A stretch of DNA of 64,000 nt, taken from Cymodocea nodosa. Its lineage: Eukaryota > Streptophyta > Magnoliopsida > Alismatales > Cymodoceaceae. A model generated the notes under the pieces. That model searched no databases, was not told the DNA's origin, and saw only the letters and a list, made by a program, of their open reading frames with translations. Position 1 is the stretch's first letter. Every line of letters starts with the position of its first letter. Location: contig CM072345.1 of the NCBI GenBank assembly GCA_036874045.1, forward strand, positions 6,969,501-7,033,500, written 5' to 3'. A program made the position numbers and the translations under genes. Shown piece after piece: positions 49,001 through 62,421 of this stretch.

Positions 49001-49600
49001 ATTACCCGATCTACTCACTTCCATTCTAACCACCAATTTCTGTTTTGCCATTCTTATCTTTAATGAGCTCAAGCAATCCCCAAAGAAGGACAAGGGAGCT
49101 ATTGATGAGGTATCAATGCTTTACAACTTTCCTCATCATTGCTTTACTCACTCATGTATTTTCTATTCATGTAAGTTTGGTTGGTTATGAAAGTGAATCT
49201 TTTGACATCAACCAAGGGGATCTTGACACTTGAGGTGTAACTTACATGTTATTAATATGAATTTAAATTTCAAACTCACATTTGTAGTTGAATTTCTTAC
49301 TTTGATATAAAAAAATAAAGGGGCATTTGGGAATTTTCATTGCCATAGCTTTTCTTTGTTGATCTTGTCTTATCATAATCAAGATTATTTCATCTTCTTG
49401 CCTTTGGATTTTAGTTCACTCACTTATCAAAATTTGTGTCTTGTGCACCCCACATCAAACCTTAATTATGTAATCATACATATATTGATCTTCTTCATTT
49501 AACCATATTTGGAAACACATTGGGTTATTATTACTTGATTATGTTTCATACTAGCATAGGATTCATATTAGAACTCTAGCACTCAATCCTATCTAATGCA
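49001..49600. other. Intergenic, nothing recognised
   Basis: AT-rich, no supported gene. Short ORFs at 48845-49233 overlap gypsy gag on the other strand and are shadows. Confidence 0.5.
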
Positions 49601-50225
49601 TAGTAAGTCTTGTAATTTCATTTCTTGCACATTAAATCATATAATTTTAATTCATGCTATTAAATCATATAATCTTATTTCATGCATAATAATCATGTAA
49701 TCACATTTCATGCATTTTAAAATCTTTCCATATCATGCATTTAAAACCTTTCCATAAAATCATTAAAAATCATTCCATATCAATCATTTAAAATCTTTTC
49801 ATAAGATTATTTAACATTTTTCCATAAATCATACATCTTAAAACCCTTCCATATAATCATTAAAATCATTCCATAGCAATCATTTAAAATCTTTTCATAA
49901 GATTATTTAATGTTTTTCCATAAATCATATATCTTTAAACCCTCCCATAAAATCGTTAAAAATATTTCCATATCTATCATCTAAAATCTTTTCATGAAAT
50001 TTATTTGACATCTTTCCATAAATCATGCATCTTAAAAGCTTCCCATAAAATCATTAAAAATCATTCCATATCAATCATTTAAAATCTTCCCCTAAAATCA
50101 TTTAAAATCTTTCCATAAAATCATTTGAAATCTTCCCATAAAATTATTTAAAATCTTCCCATAAAATCATTTAAAGTTTTTCCATAAAATCATTTAAATT
50201 TTTCCATAAATCATGCCACTTCTAG
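49600..50225. repeat. Degenerate minisatellite of TTTCCATAAAATCATT-like units
   Basis: At least fifteen imperfect copies of a 20-35 bp unit built from TAAAATC, TTTCCATA and ATCATTTAAAA. Longer higher-order copies of about 110 bp can be seen (compare 49795-49900 with 49890-49990). No coding potential. Confidence 0.8.
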
Positions 50226-51780
50226 GTCGTTTCATATAGTCATTTAATAAGATCGTGCCATATAAGTCATACTTATTATCACCTTTACCTATTTCCAATC
50301 GTGCATAAGTCATATTTATTCATGTTAATAAAAAATCACATCAATTAATTTACCACTCATACATAAATTACATCAACTTATTTTCTATTCATACATATCA
50401 TTTTTTAAAAAATTATTATTTTCATGCAAACAAAGGCATGCCATCTTTTCCCATGAATATTGTTCTACATTAGACCATAGTGGATGCATGTCTCCCAACA
50501 TAAATTTATTTATGCATGCTATCACATGTTAACGTATTCATATGCATTCATTTTATGTCATCTCATTTTAGTCAATATTAATATGCCTTCTATTAATTCA
50601 TGTCTTATAATTATTTTTCTTTTCTTTTGCACTTACATACGCACGATGGTTAAGTCACACTTAAGACAATTTAGTTACACTTAGAATGTTTCCACTTATA
50701 GTAGCATATGAATGAGAAATTATTATACAACTTTCTTCTTTCTTTTTCTAGCCTTTGTCCCTTTTTCTCATCTTTCCATTTCACTCTCATCTCATATGGG
50801 TCCTATGGTCTTATTCATCCCATCTCTTTTCATTTTACACTTAGATTTGCTCTTAAACTCATATACACTTATTTAGCCCTAGGATAGAATATCTCATACC
50901 TTTAAACACCTATTAACAGACTTATTAAGGATAACTAAGGAGTCAGGTAATTTAGGTATATATGATATTTAACATCTTCCCTATGTGTATCCAAAACACT
51001 TGTCTAGACTCTAGGCTTATGGGCCATAGTTTTATACAACGTTTAGAAATCATTTACATTAGTAAATAAGTTTTTTCTAATTTACATATATACACTATCC
51101 TCTTTTTTCTTTCTTTTGTAGAAGAGAGAATAGTAGTAGTAGAAGCCATATTCTGTAAAAATAGTATTACAAAGTGAATTGGAACCTCATATTTTTATCA
51201 AACTTACCCACTTGAACATCTCCACCTTGATGTCATCTATTGGCTGTCATTGCACATGATGTCAATTTCATCCCACATCCAATCTTACCATTGCAGCCAA
51301 TTTTTTTCTTGCTTAAAAATAGTACAAGAGATGTGTAATTCCCGTTCTTTTACATTGGTGCTCCAATGAGGGATCCATCCATCCATTGAAGACTTGCAGT
51401 GTCATCATTCTCTGTTATTTGATTTTGAGGCTAGCTTCTCTTGTACTCCCCCAATCCCTGGAAAATCCTTTTGATCTGCTTTCTCATCAGTTTTCAAGTG
51501 TAAAATAAGCTTACATAAATTTTGCAAGCTTAGGTTGGCAAGCACATTTTTTAAATTATTGTGAAATATGAAGAGTGAATTGGACAACTCATCCTTGTGT
51601 CCAGAATGTCTAATTCAAAGTTGATGTTTAACAAATGTAGTTCTTATTTACTTTTGTGTTTAATTTCAAAAACTATATCATATTTGATTCATCCAAAATT
51701 TAGCATAGGCATAAGTATTGTGTATGTATGGAAAATAAAAAAATTTATAAACTGTGAAATCTTAGCTCGTGCTTTCTTTT
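50226..51780. other. Intergenic and upstream region of the PIG-M gene
   Basis: AT-rich, no protein-coding match. CTTTTGACTTAG at 51776-51787 could be an acceptor of an intron in the 5' untranslated region, since the next 25 bases lead straight into the ATG at 51813. No promoter element is assigned with confidence. Confidence 0.4.
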
Positions 51781-51812
51781 GACTTAGGAAACTATTACAT
51801 CCAATTGGAGAT

Positions 51813-54800
51813 ATGGGTTCTTTGGAAGAGAAAATATGTCAAAATGCAGTCTCTCCAAGGGTTATCTTCAGTCTCAAGAGCATGATGGTCATTTCCATGA
51901 TCCTGCGGATCTTTCTTATTCTTTATGGGGAGTGGCAGGATTCACATATGGTGGTCCGGTTCACTGATGTGGATTACCTAGTTTTCTCCGATGCAGCATC
52001 TCTGATGGCATCAGGAAGGTCTCCGTTTGAGAGGGCTACCTATCGCTATTCACCACTTCTTGCAATTCTTCTTGTCCCCAATACTTTGGTCCACCGATCT
52101 TGGGGCAAATTCCTTTTCTCAGCTGCTGGTATTGTGGGAAGAAAATCAAACTGTTTTTTTCTTAGGCATGCATGTTGACTTTGTCTTACCGATTCACTGA
52201 CTACAATATCCTATATGTATTTTTACTCATTTGTTATTTTGATATTTTATTGTATTTCTGTACTCCATGTTGATGGTTTCCTTCTTGAATAGAAAACACA
52301 ATAGCCATCATATTCGTTCTTTTACTGATTTATCATATTGTGAATGTGTACTATGTTGGGATCAAAATGTGTCTAGAAATCCCTTTAGTGCCGGTCATTC
52401 AACAATACATTGCCATATTGATTTATTTCAGTTTTTTTGGCCAACCATACCTGTAAGATCTTGAATGTCATGCTGTGCACTGTAATTGACATGCATCCTT
52501 TAAATAAACAGATGAGGTTTCCATTTACAGAAGATAAGCAGGATTTTTGATTGAATCCTCTGATCATCTAGCGGCCTATCTAGTAGAACATCAACAAATT
52601 GAACATTGTAGTGTTGTTTGAAATGTGTAGTCTATCTTCTCTATTCAATCAAACAAAAAGTAAAATCCTTGGAAAATTGATTTCTTTTATGGTTTGATTT
52701 TCTATGAAGATGAGCGTGCCTTTGTAAGTCTTGAAACAGTCTGCTGAAATGATAATTATGGAACAATGCTTTATATTAAACTTCTCTTCGCTCTTAAAAG
52801 TTGTTAATTTTAATTTATACCAATGCTTTCAAAATGGATCGGACAACAAACCTTTTTCCTGGCTAGTCTGACTTTTTCAAAAATAAAAATTGAAGAAAAT
52901 AGCAAAAAACCAGAAAAAATGTAGAAAAATATGTAAAAACTTCAGAAACATATAGAAAGTTTTCCAAGTATATTCAATTTTATGTTGACAAAATATAATG
53001 AGAAATATCACATACATCTTATATGAAACTTTAAAATTTCCAAAGCAAACCACATGAAAGATTATAATAAGAGTCTAATAATCTAACATAACAGTGAATA
53101 TTAATGAGTTCAAAGTTCACATTATTTAAAACATTATTATTCACAATGAATATTTGAAAAAAGTTGATTATTCCAAACAATACCTTTTTAAAAAAAAATC
53201 ATGATTATTTACAGTGATTATCTGAAAACATCTTGATTTTCAAAAAATCATGGTTATTTACAATGATTATTCAAAAAATATTGATTTATACTTAATGTCT
53301 GTGGTTATTATTGTATTACTTATATCAGTATACATGAATTCTTGATTACTCACAGACAGTCTCTGATCTATCATTATAAATATCGATTTGTTTACTGCAG
53401 TGTGATGCTTTATAAAACCACACTATTTCTGCTTAGTCTTTTAGGACATGAATTTTGACCTTTTAGATATATTCCCTCTTTCTCTGCAATGTCTGATCAC
53501 AGATTTTGTTCTCTCTCTCTTTCCGGAAGACTTGCTTGTAGGCTACTTCATTCATACGATTTTAAGGAAACGAAGTGTTCCTGAGGTTTCATGTCTTTAC
53601 TCAGTGGCAGTTTGGCTCTTCAATCCATTCACCTTCACAATTGGTACACGTGGAAATTGTGAGCCTATTGTATGTGCAATGATTCTGTGGATTATAATTT
53701 CTCTTATGAAAGGTTGGACTTTATCATAATTAATGATAAGTATTACCTGCTGCTTATTTTATGTTAAAATTGTCAATTCAAGAGTAGGCACACTATATTT
53801 GTATTTCCAATCCGCAAAATCTCAATCAAATTTCAGCATTTGCAGACATATGTTGCATGTATTTTTTTTCTATTTACAGGTATTGAATATACTTTGAATT
53901 AGTGTTAGTTTACACTTTACACTCAGGACATGTTTGCTTGTTCATAATCCATATGTAATGTAATGCAATTTAATTGAATTTATTATTTAATTAAATTACA
54001 AATTTTGAGTTTTATAGTTATATTCTTTGGAACTTCTAAAAAAATTATATACTTTGGAATTTGATTATAAGGAATTTAGTTCTTGGAGACACCACTCAAT
54101 TAACTAAACATAAGTTAAAATGGCAAAGTTGATTTTTTGTATAATTTTATAATTAGTTCATATTTGATTACCAAACGTTGTAATATATTTTTGTAATGGA
54201 TTGCATGACATTAAGGTTACAATTAACCAGACAGGAACCTTAAAGGAATCTGGTTTATCAAACATTGTAAAGTACTTTAGAATTGACTTGATTCATTGAA
54301 TTTCTCTGAGCAGTTTGAAGAAATGAAATGTTAACGATCAAGGTTTTAAGCATATATTCATGTTTATCCCATTTTGAAGCAAGTAAAGCTCATATCTTGA
54401 ATGTAATGCTTGAGCATTTGATGCTTTACATATATCATATAATTAAAATTGATTTTATATGTTCTTTTTGTCAATCAGATGCTTTCTCAGGATTGATAGA
54501 GTACACTTAACTAGATTTTAATTTATATTCATTTGTTTGACTCAACTGCAAACAAATGAATATAAATTAATCATATATTAATTTTCCTGTTATGGCACTT
54601 AATTAGAAATTCCTCTAGTGATTGCTTCAATTTTCTCGTGCACATTATGTTAAATCCTTTTTGTTTTACAGGTAAGATTCTCCAGGCAGCATTTTGGTAT
54701 GGACTCGTTGTCCATTTTAGAATATACCCTATCATTTATTCTCTTCCTATTCTTCTGATTCTTGACAAGAATAATTTACGGCTTGGTTGGAAGCCTGTAT

Positions 54801-56106
54801 TGCAAAGATACAAGGGTAGAATAGCTAATTCTCCATTTTTTTGTTGGAGAATGTTTTCTAACCCCTTGTTTCTTCTCAAAAGTTTTCTTACCAAGGAACG
54901 AATGATATTTGGAATATTTTCGGGAGCCATATTTATGCTTTGGACTGCTCTTTTTTTCTATCTTTACGGCTGGGATTTCTTGGACGAGGCATTACTATAT
55001 CATTTAACACGTGTTGATCCAAGGCATAATTTCTCAATATATTTCTATCATATCTATCTTCATCACCAGTCTGAATTCTCCATCTTTGAAAAGCTTGCAT
55101 CTTTCCTTCCACAGCTACTGGTGCAAATTGTTCTTATTTTCCGATTTTCTCAAGATCTTCAATTTTGCCTTTTTGTGCAAACAGTTGCATTTGTAGCATT
55201 CAACAAGGTAATAATTAATGTGCTTTGTTTGTATGGACCAAAAACTGATTTAGGCACTTATTCCTTGAAGATTACCATTATTGTAAAAAAAAAGAAAAAA
55301 ATTTGTTTTTATGAGAAAAAATGGCCATTTTTTTCATTTTTGGCTGTTTAAATTGGCCATCAATGTTAATTTTTTAGATTTTCTGTTGAGTTATTTTCAT
55401 TGATATAATGCTAATTGTACTTTTTATATATTTATATTTTTTAGTAGTTATTCTTGAGTGACAATTTACACATGATAAAATTGCGTTTATGAATTTGTAT
55501 TACATGTAATTGACTTATAATTTATTTTATGCAATTATTTTGATGATTGTGATGCTTGTATTTTTTTGAAGTGGAGATACTTGTATATTTATAAATATAT
55601 TTATATTTATTTATCTATTATATATACTATTTTTCAAAAACACTTTTTTAAATCTTTATTTTAGAAAACATTTACAACATTGAAGATTATGATGCTGTGA
55701 TTTAGTCTTTCGCATGCTTGCACACAACTACATTTATTTCTTTATAATTATATGTTTCATTACTAACCTTTGTACATATTTCCAGGTCATCACAGCACAG
55801 TACTTTGTTTGGTTCTTCTGCCTGTTGCCATTGATCCTTCCTTGGAGCAAGATGAAATTCAGATGGCAAGGTATCCTTTGCATTTTGGTTTGGATGGTAG
55901 CTCAATTGCACTGGTTGCTCTGGGGCTATCTTTTGGAATTCAAAGGAAAGAATGTCCTTACTCAACTTTGGTTGGCAAGCATTATGTTCCTTGCTGCAAA
56001 TACATATGTTCTACTCATGGTTATCAGCCATCATAACTTTGCTCCACTTTTCTTGCCCATGCAATTCCAAGATTCCACATATCACTGGAAAGATAAGGGA
56101 AACTGA
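51813..56106 (+). CDS. PIGM: GPI mannosyltransferase 1 (PIG-M type), four exons
   Basis: Exons 51813-52128, 53530-53712, 54672-55207 and 55786-56106 join in frame to 451 codons. Every junction is GT-AG and the phases agree (1, 1, 0). The family adds the first mannose from dolichol-phosphate-mannose to GlcN-phosphatidylinositol in the ER lumen, an early step of GPI-anchor synthesis; the Arabidopsis member is PEANUT1. Seen here: an N-terminal hydrophobic segment (residues 20-38), a DVD motif at residues 52-54 in the lumenal loop after it (the DXD motif of this family), [49 protein letters not shown], several hydrophobic membrane segments, and a C-terminal HNFAPLFLP. Length and motif order fit the family. 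ATG is preceded by GGAGAT. The partner in plants would be PIG-X/PBN1-like, not in this window. Confidence 0.95.
54518..54570. repeat. Perfect 22-bp inverted repeat in PIG-M intron 2
   Basis: Arms 54518-54539 and 54549-54570 are exact reverse complements around a 9-base loop (ACTCAACTG). It lies about 100 bp before the exon 3 acceptor. It could be a MITE relic or an RNA hairpin. Confidence 0.85.
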
Positions 56107-57220
56107 CTACACACTATTTTCTTTGAGAAAGTTTTGATATCCATTTCTCCATTTGCTTCTTAGCATATTCATTTCTCTGGAGCAAGTTTATTCTTACGTC
56201 TGAGCTTTAAAATGTTACAGATGCCCCATGCTGACCACTATTGTACATTGCGACCGTAAAATGATACAAGTAGTTTCAATTATAGAAGAAAAAATGCTTA
56301 TCCCAGAATGTTTTTATCTAGGAGTCTGAGTTTTCTTCCAATCCAAAATTTCTATTCTTCAAGAGAAGAGTAGACTTAAACAGCAGGATAGATTTCGCAG
56401 CAGTTGATTATCCTTTCAATTATGAAGGATGAGATCTTGAATTTATATTTAGGTACAAATATAATCATTATAAAAAAACAGAAGAGTAGATTTCATGTTT
56501 GCTTTTGAAGGTCAATTTATATGAATTAGTCTGGAAAAGTCTCCAGGCAAGTGGGTTATACGATTAGGATCTGTAGGGTCATAAGGATAGATTCTAAACA
56601 TTTGCTGGAAAGTGTAGAGCATGCTTTCTAGGGTATTTGTTACTTTGTTTTTGATAATGATAATTTTTTTATTTATCAAGATTTGAGTTCTAATGAGATT
56701 GATGGACTTTGGTCAGTTGAGGGTTCACTTGCAAAATCATGCAAGGGAAGTGAATTGTACATCTTTATGTAAAACTTGCTCTAGCAAAGTAAAAGTCTCA
56801 TGTTGATAGTTTTTACTTTATTATATTGAGTTTTAAGGTACATCACCTTGGTATCTTAAACTTATGTTTTTATAATTTTATCATCAAAATATTAATAATA
56901 TTTAATTAAAATTAACCACGGTTAAAATAACCTCAGTCAAATGGACTTTCAGAAAAACCTCGTTCAAGTCGGTCCCAAAGTTGATAAATTAAGTCACAAA
57001 ATCATTTTAATGAATTTTGGTTACAATCTGCGTTACAAACCAATACGTTTAGGTCAAATAGTTTCAATAAATCAATATATAACTCTTCATCGGTTGTTTG
57101 TTCAAATGCCCTTATTTAATAATCATTTTTTTATATACCCTATGTATGTTCAGTTTTCTCTAATATCATTACACCTTTCCAAAGTAGTGATGGAGATTTA
57201 TGGGTAGAGATTTTCAAAAA
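56107..57220 (+). other. PIG-M 3' flank and intergenic sequence
   Basis: No further gene recognised. The 3' untranslated region must start at 56107; a poly(A) site is not assigned. An 88-codon ORF at 56941-57207 has no recognisable similarity and is not called. Confidence 0.5.
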
Positions 57221-57776
57221 TTCCTGTGGGGGTGAGTCATAAATTTGAAAGGTCCTCTAGCTCTTACATGATGTCATTTTTTTTATCATTTTTGAACACA
57301 AATACTTTTATTAGATAGAATTTATTTCTCATTATTTTCTTTCTCACCATTTCCCTAAGCATAAACCTTCACCTAGTTCACTGTTTAATAAAATCAAGCA
57401 TTGTTAAGTCGTTCCGTTTCCTCTTGTGGTTATCATTCTCCGTTAAGATTAATTGAATATCCTCGCCAACCTTCCACTCTTTTCTCTTCACCTAAGAATC
57501 CCAAACCACCTTCAGCTGAGTTGAGACTTCACCCATGTGGAAAACAATGCCGACCAAGTTTCTCAGTGGATAAACACATCGAAGACGACGTATCTCAGAG
57601 ATGATGGCAGAACTCTTGGAGCTCGATCTATTTGTACAAGCTCCTCGTCCTAGAAACCCAACTCACTCGCTACTTAACGAAGCATCTTGGGGCGTGTTTG
57701 TTTGTGCTAGTTAGTGTGTGTGCTCTACTCTCTTATGGATCACCATGTTTCTTCTTCTTATAATGAACGTAAAAAC
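57221..57776 (+). other. Gene-like sequence cut by element 5, unrecognised
   Basis: A 67-codon ORF (57401-57604) rich in Ser, Pro and Arg starts MLSRSVSSCGYHSPLRL, followed by a second open stretch in another frame. Composition is less AT-rich than the flanks. It may be a gene start separated from the rest by the insertion at 57777. No homologue recognised. Confidence 0.25.
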
Positions 57777-58106
57777 TGTTGGAAAAATGATTGATCGAGA
57801 GCGGTGGAGAGTTAGAAGATTGAAAGTTGAGAGAAGTAAATTGAAGAAGCGAATATAGTTACACTTCAAACAATTAACTTGTACAAAAGTACAAAATGAA
57901 CGGCACATCATACTCTATATATACGTCCACCCAAAATCAACTAACAAATAAAAGAGGAAAAAGAGCACCACAGAAACTCATGTAACGTAAAAATAGAGAC
58001 AAGAACAAACCACTACCCCACATTAAAACAACGTGAACAATTCAACCACCACAACCGATAATCACCATTACCAACAAAATCGAATACGCGATAAACACAA
58101 CCAACA
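57777..58106 (-). repeat. 3' LTR of element 5 (330 bp)
   Basis: Homologous to 62071-62421 with short indels. On the minus strand a GGGGAG polypurine run (58107-58114) lies next to it. Confidence 0.93.
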
Positions 58107-58114
58107 CTCCCCAG

Positions 58115-61090
58115 GTTTAGAGTGCACGAACTCCTCCCTATCTTTTCCTTGTAAGAAATGAAACCTTTCCGTTGGGAAGTGGCTCGGGTGAAAATATCGA
58201 CTGTTTGATCTGCAAGAGTTCTGCAATAAGTTAAAGACGTCTCTCCAAACTTTTGCATTTCACGAACAGAATAATATTTTAAAATGTTGTAGTGCAAATA
58301 GCCAATGCTACTTGATTTATCAACCAAAATTTTAACAGGCTCTTGTTGCTTCAGATGGAGATTTGCAAGTATTTTCCACAGCCATACAACCTGGTTAACA
58401 GCCGCATTTATGGTAATAATTAATATCTTGCTTCTTGAAACTCCATGAGAAAACATTGCAACCAAATGCAAAATAGTACCTAGACCTGCTTTTGAAATCT
58501 AAAGCGCCACCCCAATCGCTATCAGAATAGCCCATCCGATGATTCACTCGCCCGAAGGTCAAGCCATAACTTAAACTGCCCTTCACATATATCTGAGAAC
58601 TCTCTTTACATCACACATATGCTTTTGAGTGGCACAATGCATAGAATGAGACAATCGACTAGCTGCAAATAATATATCTAGACGAGTGGTAGTTAAAAAC
58701 ATCGAGCTTCCAACTAGACTTCGATAGATTGTCTCGTCTACCTTATCAACACCTTCAATGGAAATATCAGCAAGATTTTTAAAAAAATTAAATGGGGAAT
58801 TCAAAGGCTTACTATTGAGCATATTAAATTTGCATAGAAGTCCTTCAACATACCTCTTTTGACTAATGGAAATGCCACACTCATGTTGATAGATTTGCAA
58901 ACCAAGAAAATAGGAGACTAGCCCAATATCTGCCATTTGAAAATGTTGCATAATTTGATCTTCAAAATTTCTAGTTAATACCTAAGTTAGCTCTCCAAAA
59001 TAAGAAAATCATCAACGTATAAGGAAATAATAAGCAACTCCTTTGATTCTAATTTTACATAAAAGTGTTAACTCAGGTAGACTTTCCATAAAGTGTTACC
59101 TCAGATAGACTTTTGGAAAAACCCATCTCTAGTAAATATGTGTCCATCTTGCTATACCAAGCCTAAGGGGTTTATTTAAGACCGTACAATATCTTCTTCT
59201 TTAGTCGATAATCACTTAATTGAGAATTGCTAATTTCAAAGTCAAACAGCTGTTCAACATATACCTCTTCTTAAAGATCACCATTCAAGAATATTGATTT
59301 TACATCAAGATGGTATATCTCCCAATTGAATTGAGTTACCCATGAGAGCAACAAATAGATTGTATATCATGTTGTGCGATAGGAGCAAAGGTATCGATGT
59401 AATCAACACCATAAACTTGCACATAGCCTTCGATAACTAATCGTGCTTTGTATTTATGAATAGATCTGTCTGGATTCAGCTTGCATTTATGAATAGATCC
59501 ATTTGGATTCAGCTTCATCCTAAAAACCCACTTTACGCAAATAACTTTTTTATTTAATGGGCGAGCAACTAATGACCACGTTCTACAATTTTTTATCATC
59601 GACATCTCTTCCTCCATGGCCAATTTCCACTCCTTATGTTGCAAAAAATGCTCCAAGTTGATAGGGGTCCACATCGACAACGTTGGAGCTAGCATATACA
59701 TCTACTAGAGGATGTATCCCGTGTATAGACACTTCCTCATCCAACTCATCTTCTTCATTTTTTGTATTTGGCTTGACATGGGGGGAATGGTGCCACTCCC
59801 ATTCTTCATTTTCAGAAAATGTTACATCTGTTGAAGTAGTGACTTTGCTGGTTATTGGATGATAAATTCTATATGCTTTGGTGGTTTCTCTGTATGTCTG
59901 GCAATGCCTTTGGATCTAACTTGTCACGTCAAACACTAGGCACTCGTGCAAAACACAAGCAACCAAAAATCTTCAAATGACTATATTTTGGATGACAGCC
60001 ATGCCACATCTCAAATGGAGTAGATTTCTTCAACTCCTTGGTAGCTAACTAGTTTTGAAGGTAGACTACAGTATTTGCTACCTCCGCATAGAATTTCTTT
60101 GGAAGGTTTTTATCATGAAGCAAACATCATGTCATGTCTAGAATAGAACTACTCTTTTGCTTGCTTACACCATTTTGCTGGGGCATATATGGTGTAGTGA
60201 ATTGATGGAGAATTCCTGATGATGAACAAATGGCTTAGAACTCAATTGAAGTATGCTCATTACCATTGTCGGATTGTAAAGTTTTGATCCGATTTCCACT
60301 TTGATTTTTAAATTGACAGAAGTTTTTCAACACCTCAGACTTGCTTTTCATAAAATAAATCCAACACATGCAAGCAAGAATAATCATCAATGAAGATAAG
60401 GTAATAGATATTACTATTAATGGAAGGCTCACTCACTAGTCTAGCCACATTAGAATGTACTAATTGAAGCTTTGAATCTACACGCCTGTTAGATGGAGAA
60501 AAGTTCTTCGACATAGCTTCCCGAGCTGGCAAGCTTTATAGTTAGAAAAAACATCACTGATGTCTTGTGTAGATACATCGACCAATAATTGAAGCCTATC
60601 TCTACTGCAATGTCAAGGCGTCTGTGCCATCGTTGTCCTACTTGCAATTGACTTGCACAAGCAATCACATGCTTCTTCATATTAAGTGAAAAACTACATC
60701 CTCTCGTTTGGATTTGAAATAAATGTTGACTATTCCTATCCAAAATAAGACAAGTAGCATCTTGGAAAATAATTTTGTACTTATTCTCCAACAATTGTCT
60801 CACACTTAAAAGATTTTGATCAAGTGTTGGAACATAGACAACATCAAATAAATATGTGATTCCAGAGGCAGTTGAAATGCGAACGGTGCCTATGCCATGC
60901 GCAACCAAGATCTCACCATTTCCAATCCTCACCTGCATCATGTCTGTAATAGCCAATGTGGTGAACAACTGTTTGTCAAAAGACATATGGTTAGTGCACC
61001 CTGAATCGACTAGCCAACATTGAGAAGGCAAGGCATCAACTGATGTAGTCGATGTCGTCATCGACAACATGAACGTTACTGCCATAAAGA
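58115..61090 (-). pseudogene. pol: Element 5 pol, broken
   Basis: Protease with CWLVDSGCTNHMS (about 60990-61015), GAG-pre-integrase (RWHRRLDIA, about 60620), integrase core from about 60520 to 59900 including LQSDNGNEHTS (60235-60290), RT from about 59700 with KWVFRMKLNPNG and the active site YVDD (about 59010-59020), FQMADIGLVSYFLGLQI at 58900-58950, and RNase H with GYSDSDWGGALDFKS (about 58490-58535). RNase H ends near 58150. A 33-bp tandem duplication sits in RT (59453-59518). Frameshifts near 58980, 59330 and 60230, and several stops. Confidence 0.92.
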
Positions 61091-61099
61091 GTTTCTCCC

Positions 61100-61940
61100 C
61101 CTCGTCCTTCTCGATATCATCGTCATGTTGAGATGTTCCAATTTATAACTATGCCTTATTTTTATTGCAAATGACTACTTCATGGCCATCTTGATTGCAC
61201 TTTGAGAATCTCGCATCCAAACACCACAACACTTGTAGGGAGGATGTCCCTTCCTATTACAATGCTTGCACGAGGGGTAATTTTTCTTTGAAGTGTTGGA
61301 CTACTTTGTACATGAGAGTCCTTTTTCATTTGAATCTACATGATTCTTTGCATTCTTCTTCTTTCCTTTCCTCTCACTTGTGCTCTTTGCAATAAGAGCA
61401 CCCTCAGACATGCCTTCCTACCTCGTCAACCGACATTGTTCTTGCGCTTGAAGTGCGTTCAACAACTCGAACAAGGTGATTTTTGATAAATCCCTTGTAT
61501 TCTCCAAAGTGGTGATTGAGGCCTTGTATCATTTAGGGATAGTGACAAGGATTTTCTCGACAACACGAGAATGAGAAAACTTTGTTCCCAACAGTCGTAC
61601 CTTGTTTGCTACACCAAAAAGCTTATTAGTATACTCCTTAATGGTGTTAGAGTCCTTCATCTTTTGTAGCTCAAACTCGCATACTAAATTTAGGACCTTC
61701 ATTCCCTTAATACGGTCATTCACCAACGAACTCTTCTTTGAGATACTCCCATATCTTTGCAGATTTTAGCGACATTATTCTTGTGAAGATTGAAGAGGCG
61801 ACGATGAAGAACAACACAAATTTTGCTTTCGATTTCTGCACTTGTTGCTCCTTGTGCGATTGTAGGAGAGGAGGAATGTAATAATCCTCCTCGATGGATT
61901 CCCAAAGGTCCATACCTTCTAAATATGCTTGGATTCGAAC
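61100..61940 (-). pseudogene. gag: Element 5 gag, broken
   Basis: UBN2-type gag: ESIEEDYYIPP, AKIWEYLKEEFVG, LVCEFELQKMKDSNTIKEY and VEKILVTIPK in overlapping frames (61529-61913). A zinc knuckle CKHCNRKGHPPYKC (C-x2-C-x4-H-x4-C) lies at about 61226-61270. Frame changes near 61720 and stops break it. Confidence 0.88.
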
Positions 61941-62049
61941 AATCTAATGTTAATAGTGGTCACCATCAAAGATCAGAGGAGTAAACAAGTTAAAAGTTGA
62001 GTTGACATCTACGGTACCTTCGTCGCAACTCTCACAAGTCCCAATCTAC

Positions 62050-62070
62050 TTTCAACTCTTATACCAATTT
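62050..62070 (-). other. Primer binding site of element 5
   Basis: TTGGTATAAGAGTT on the minus strand beside the 5' LTR, a match to initiator Met-tRNA with small changes. Confidence 0.75.
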
Positions 62071-62421
62071 TGTTGGAAAAATGATTGATCGAGAGTGGTG
62101 GAGAGTTGAAGATTGAAAGTTGAGAGAAGTAAATTGAAAGAGTAAGTTGAAGAAGCGAATACAGTTGCACTTCAACAATAACTTTTAGTAACTTGTGAAA
62201 AAAAGTATAAAATGAATGACATAGCACACTCTATATATGCGTTCACCCAAAACCAACTAACAAATAAAAGAGGAACAAGAGCACCATATAAACCCACGTA
62301 ACATAAAAATGGGGACAAGAATAAACCATTACCCCCACGTTAAAACATCGTGAATAATTCAACCACAACAATTGAATCACCAAGACCGACAAAATCGAAT
62401 ACACGATAAACATAACCAACA
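62071..62421 (-). repeat. 5' LTR of element 5 (351 bp)
   Basis: Same ends as the left LTR; carries small insertions relative to it (for example AAGAGTAAGTTG near 62139). Confidence 0.93.

Larger units (their letters stand above)
57777..62421 (-). mobile_element. Element 5: small Ty1/copia retrotransposon
   Basis: LTRs 57777-58106 and 62071-62421 run from TGTTGGAAAAATG to CCAACA. Direct repeats outside are AAAAC and AAGAC, a target duplication with one mismatch. Gag, protease, integrase, RT and RNase H are arranged right to left in copia order. At 4.65 kb it is a compact type, unrelated to the large elements on the left and without ORF3. Stops and frameshifts make it inactive. Confidence 0.95.

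Noticed and set aside
49600..50225. A CRISPR-like array of short repeats
   Set aside because: The units are imperfect, have no distinct spacers and lie in a plant genome; it is a degenerate minisatellite.
51813..56106. PIG-M as a pseudogene because of stops between its open segments
   Set aside because: All stops fall in introns; GT-AG borders at each junction restore one frame with the full family motif order.
56941..57207. An 88-codon ORF downstream of PIG-M
   Set aside because: No recognisable motif, AT-rich composition like its flanks, and no splice or promoter support.
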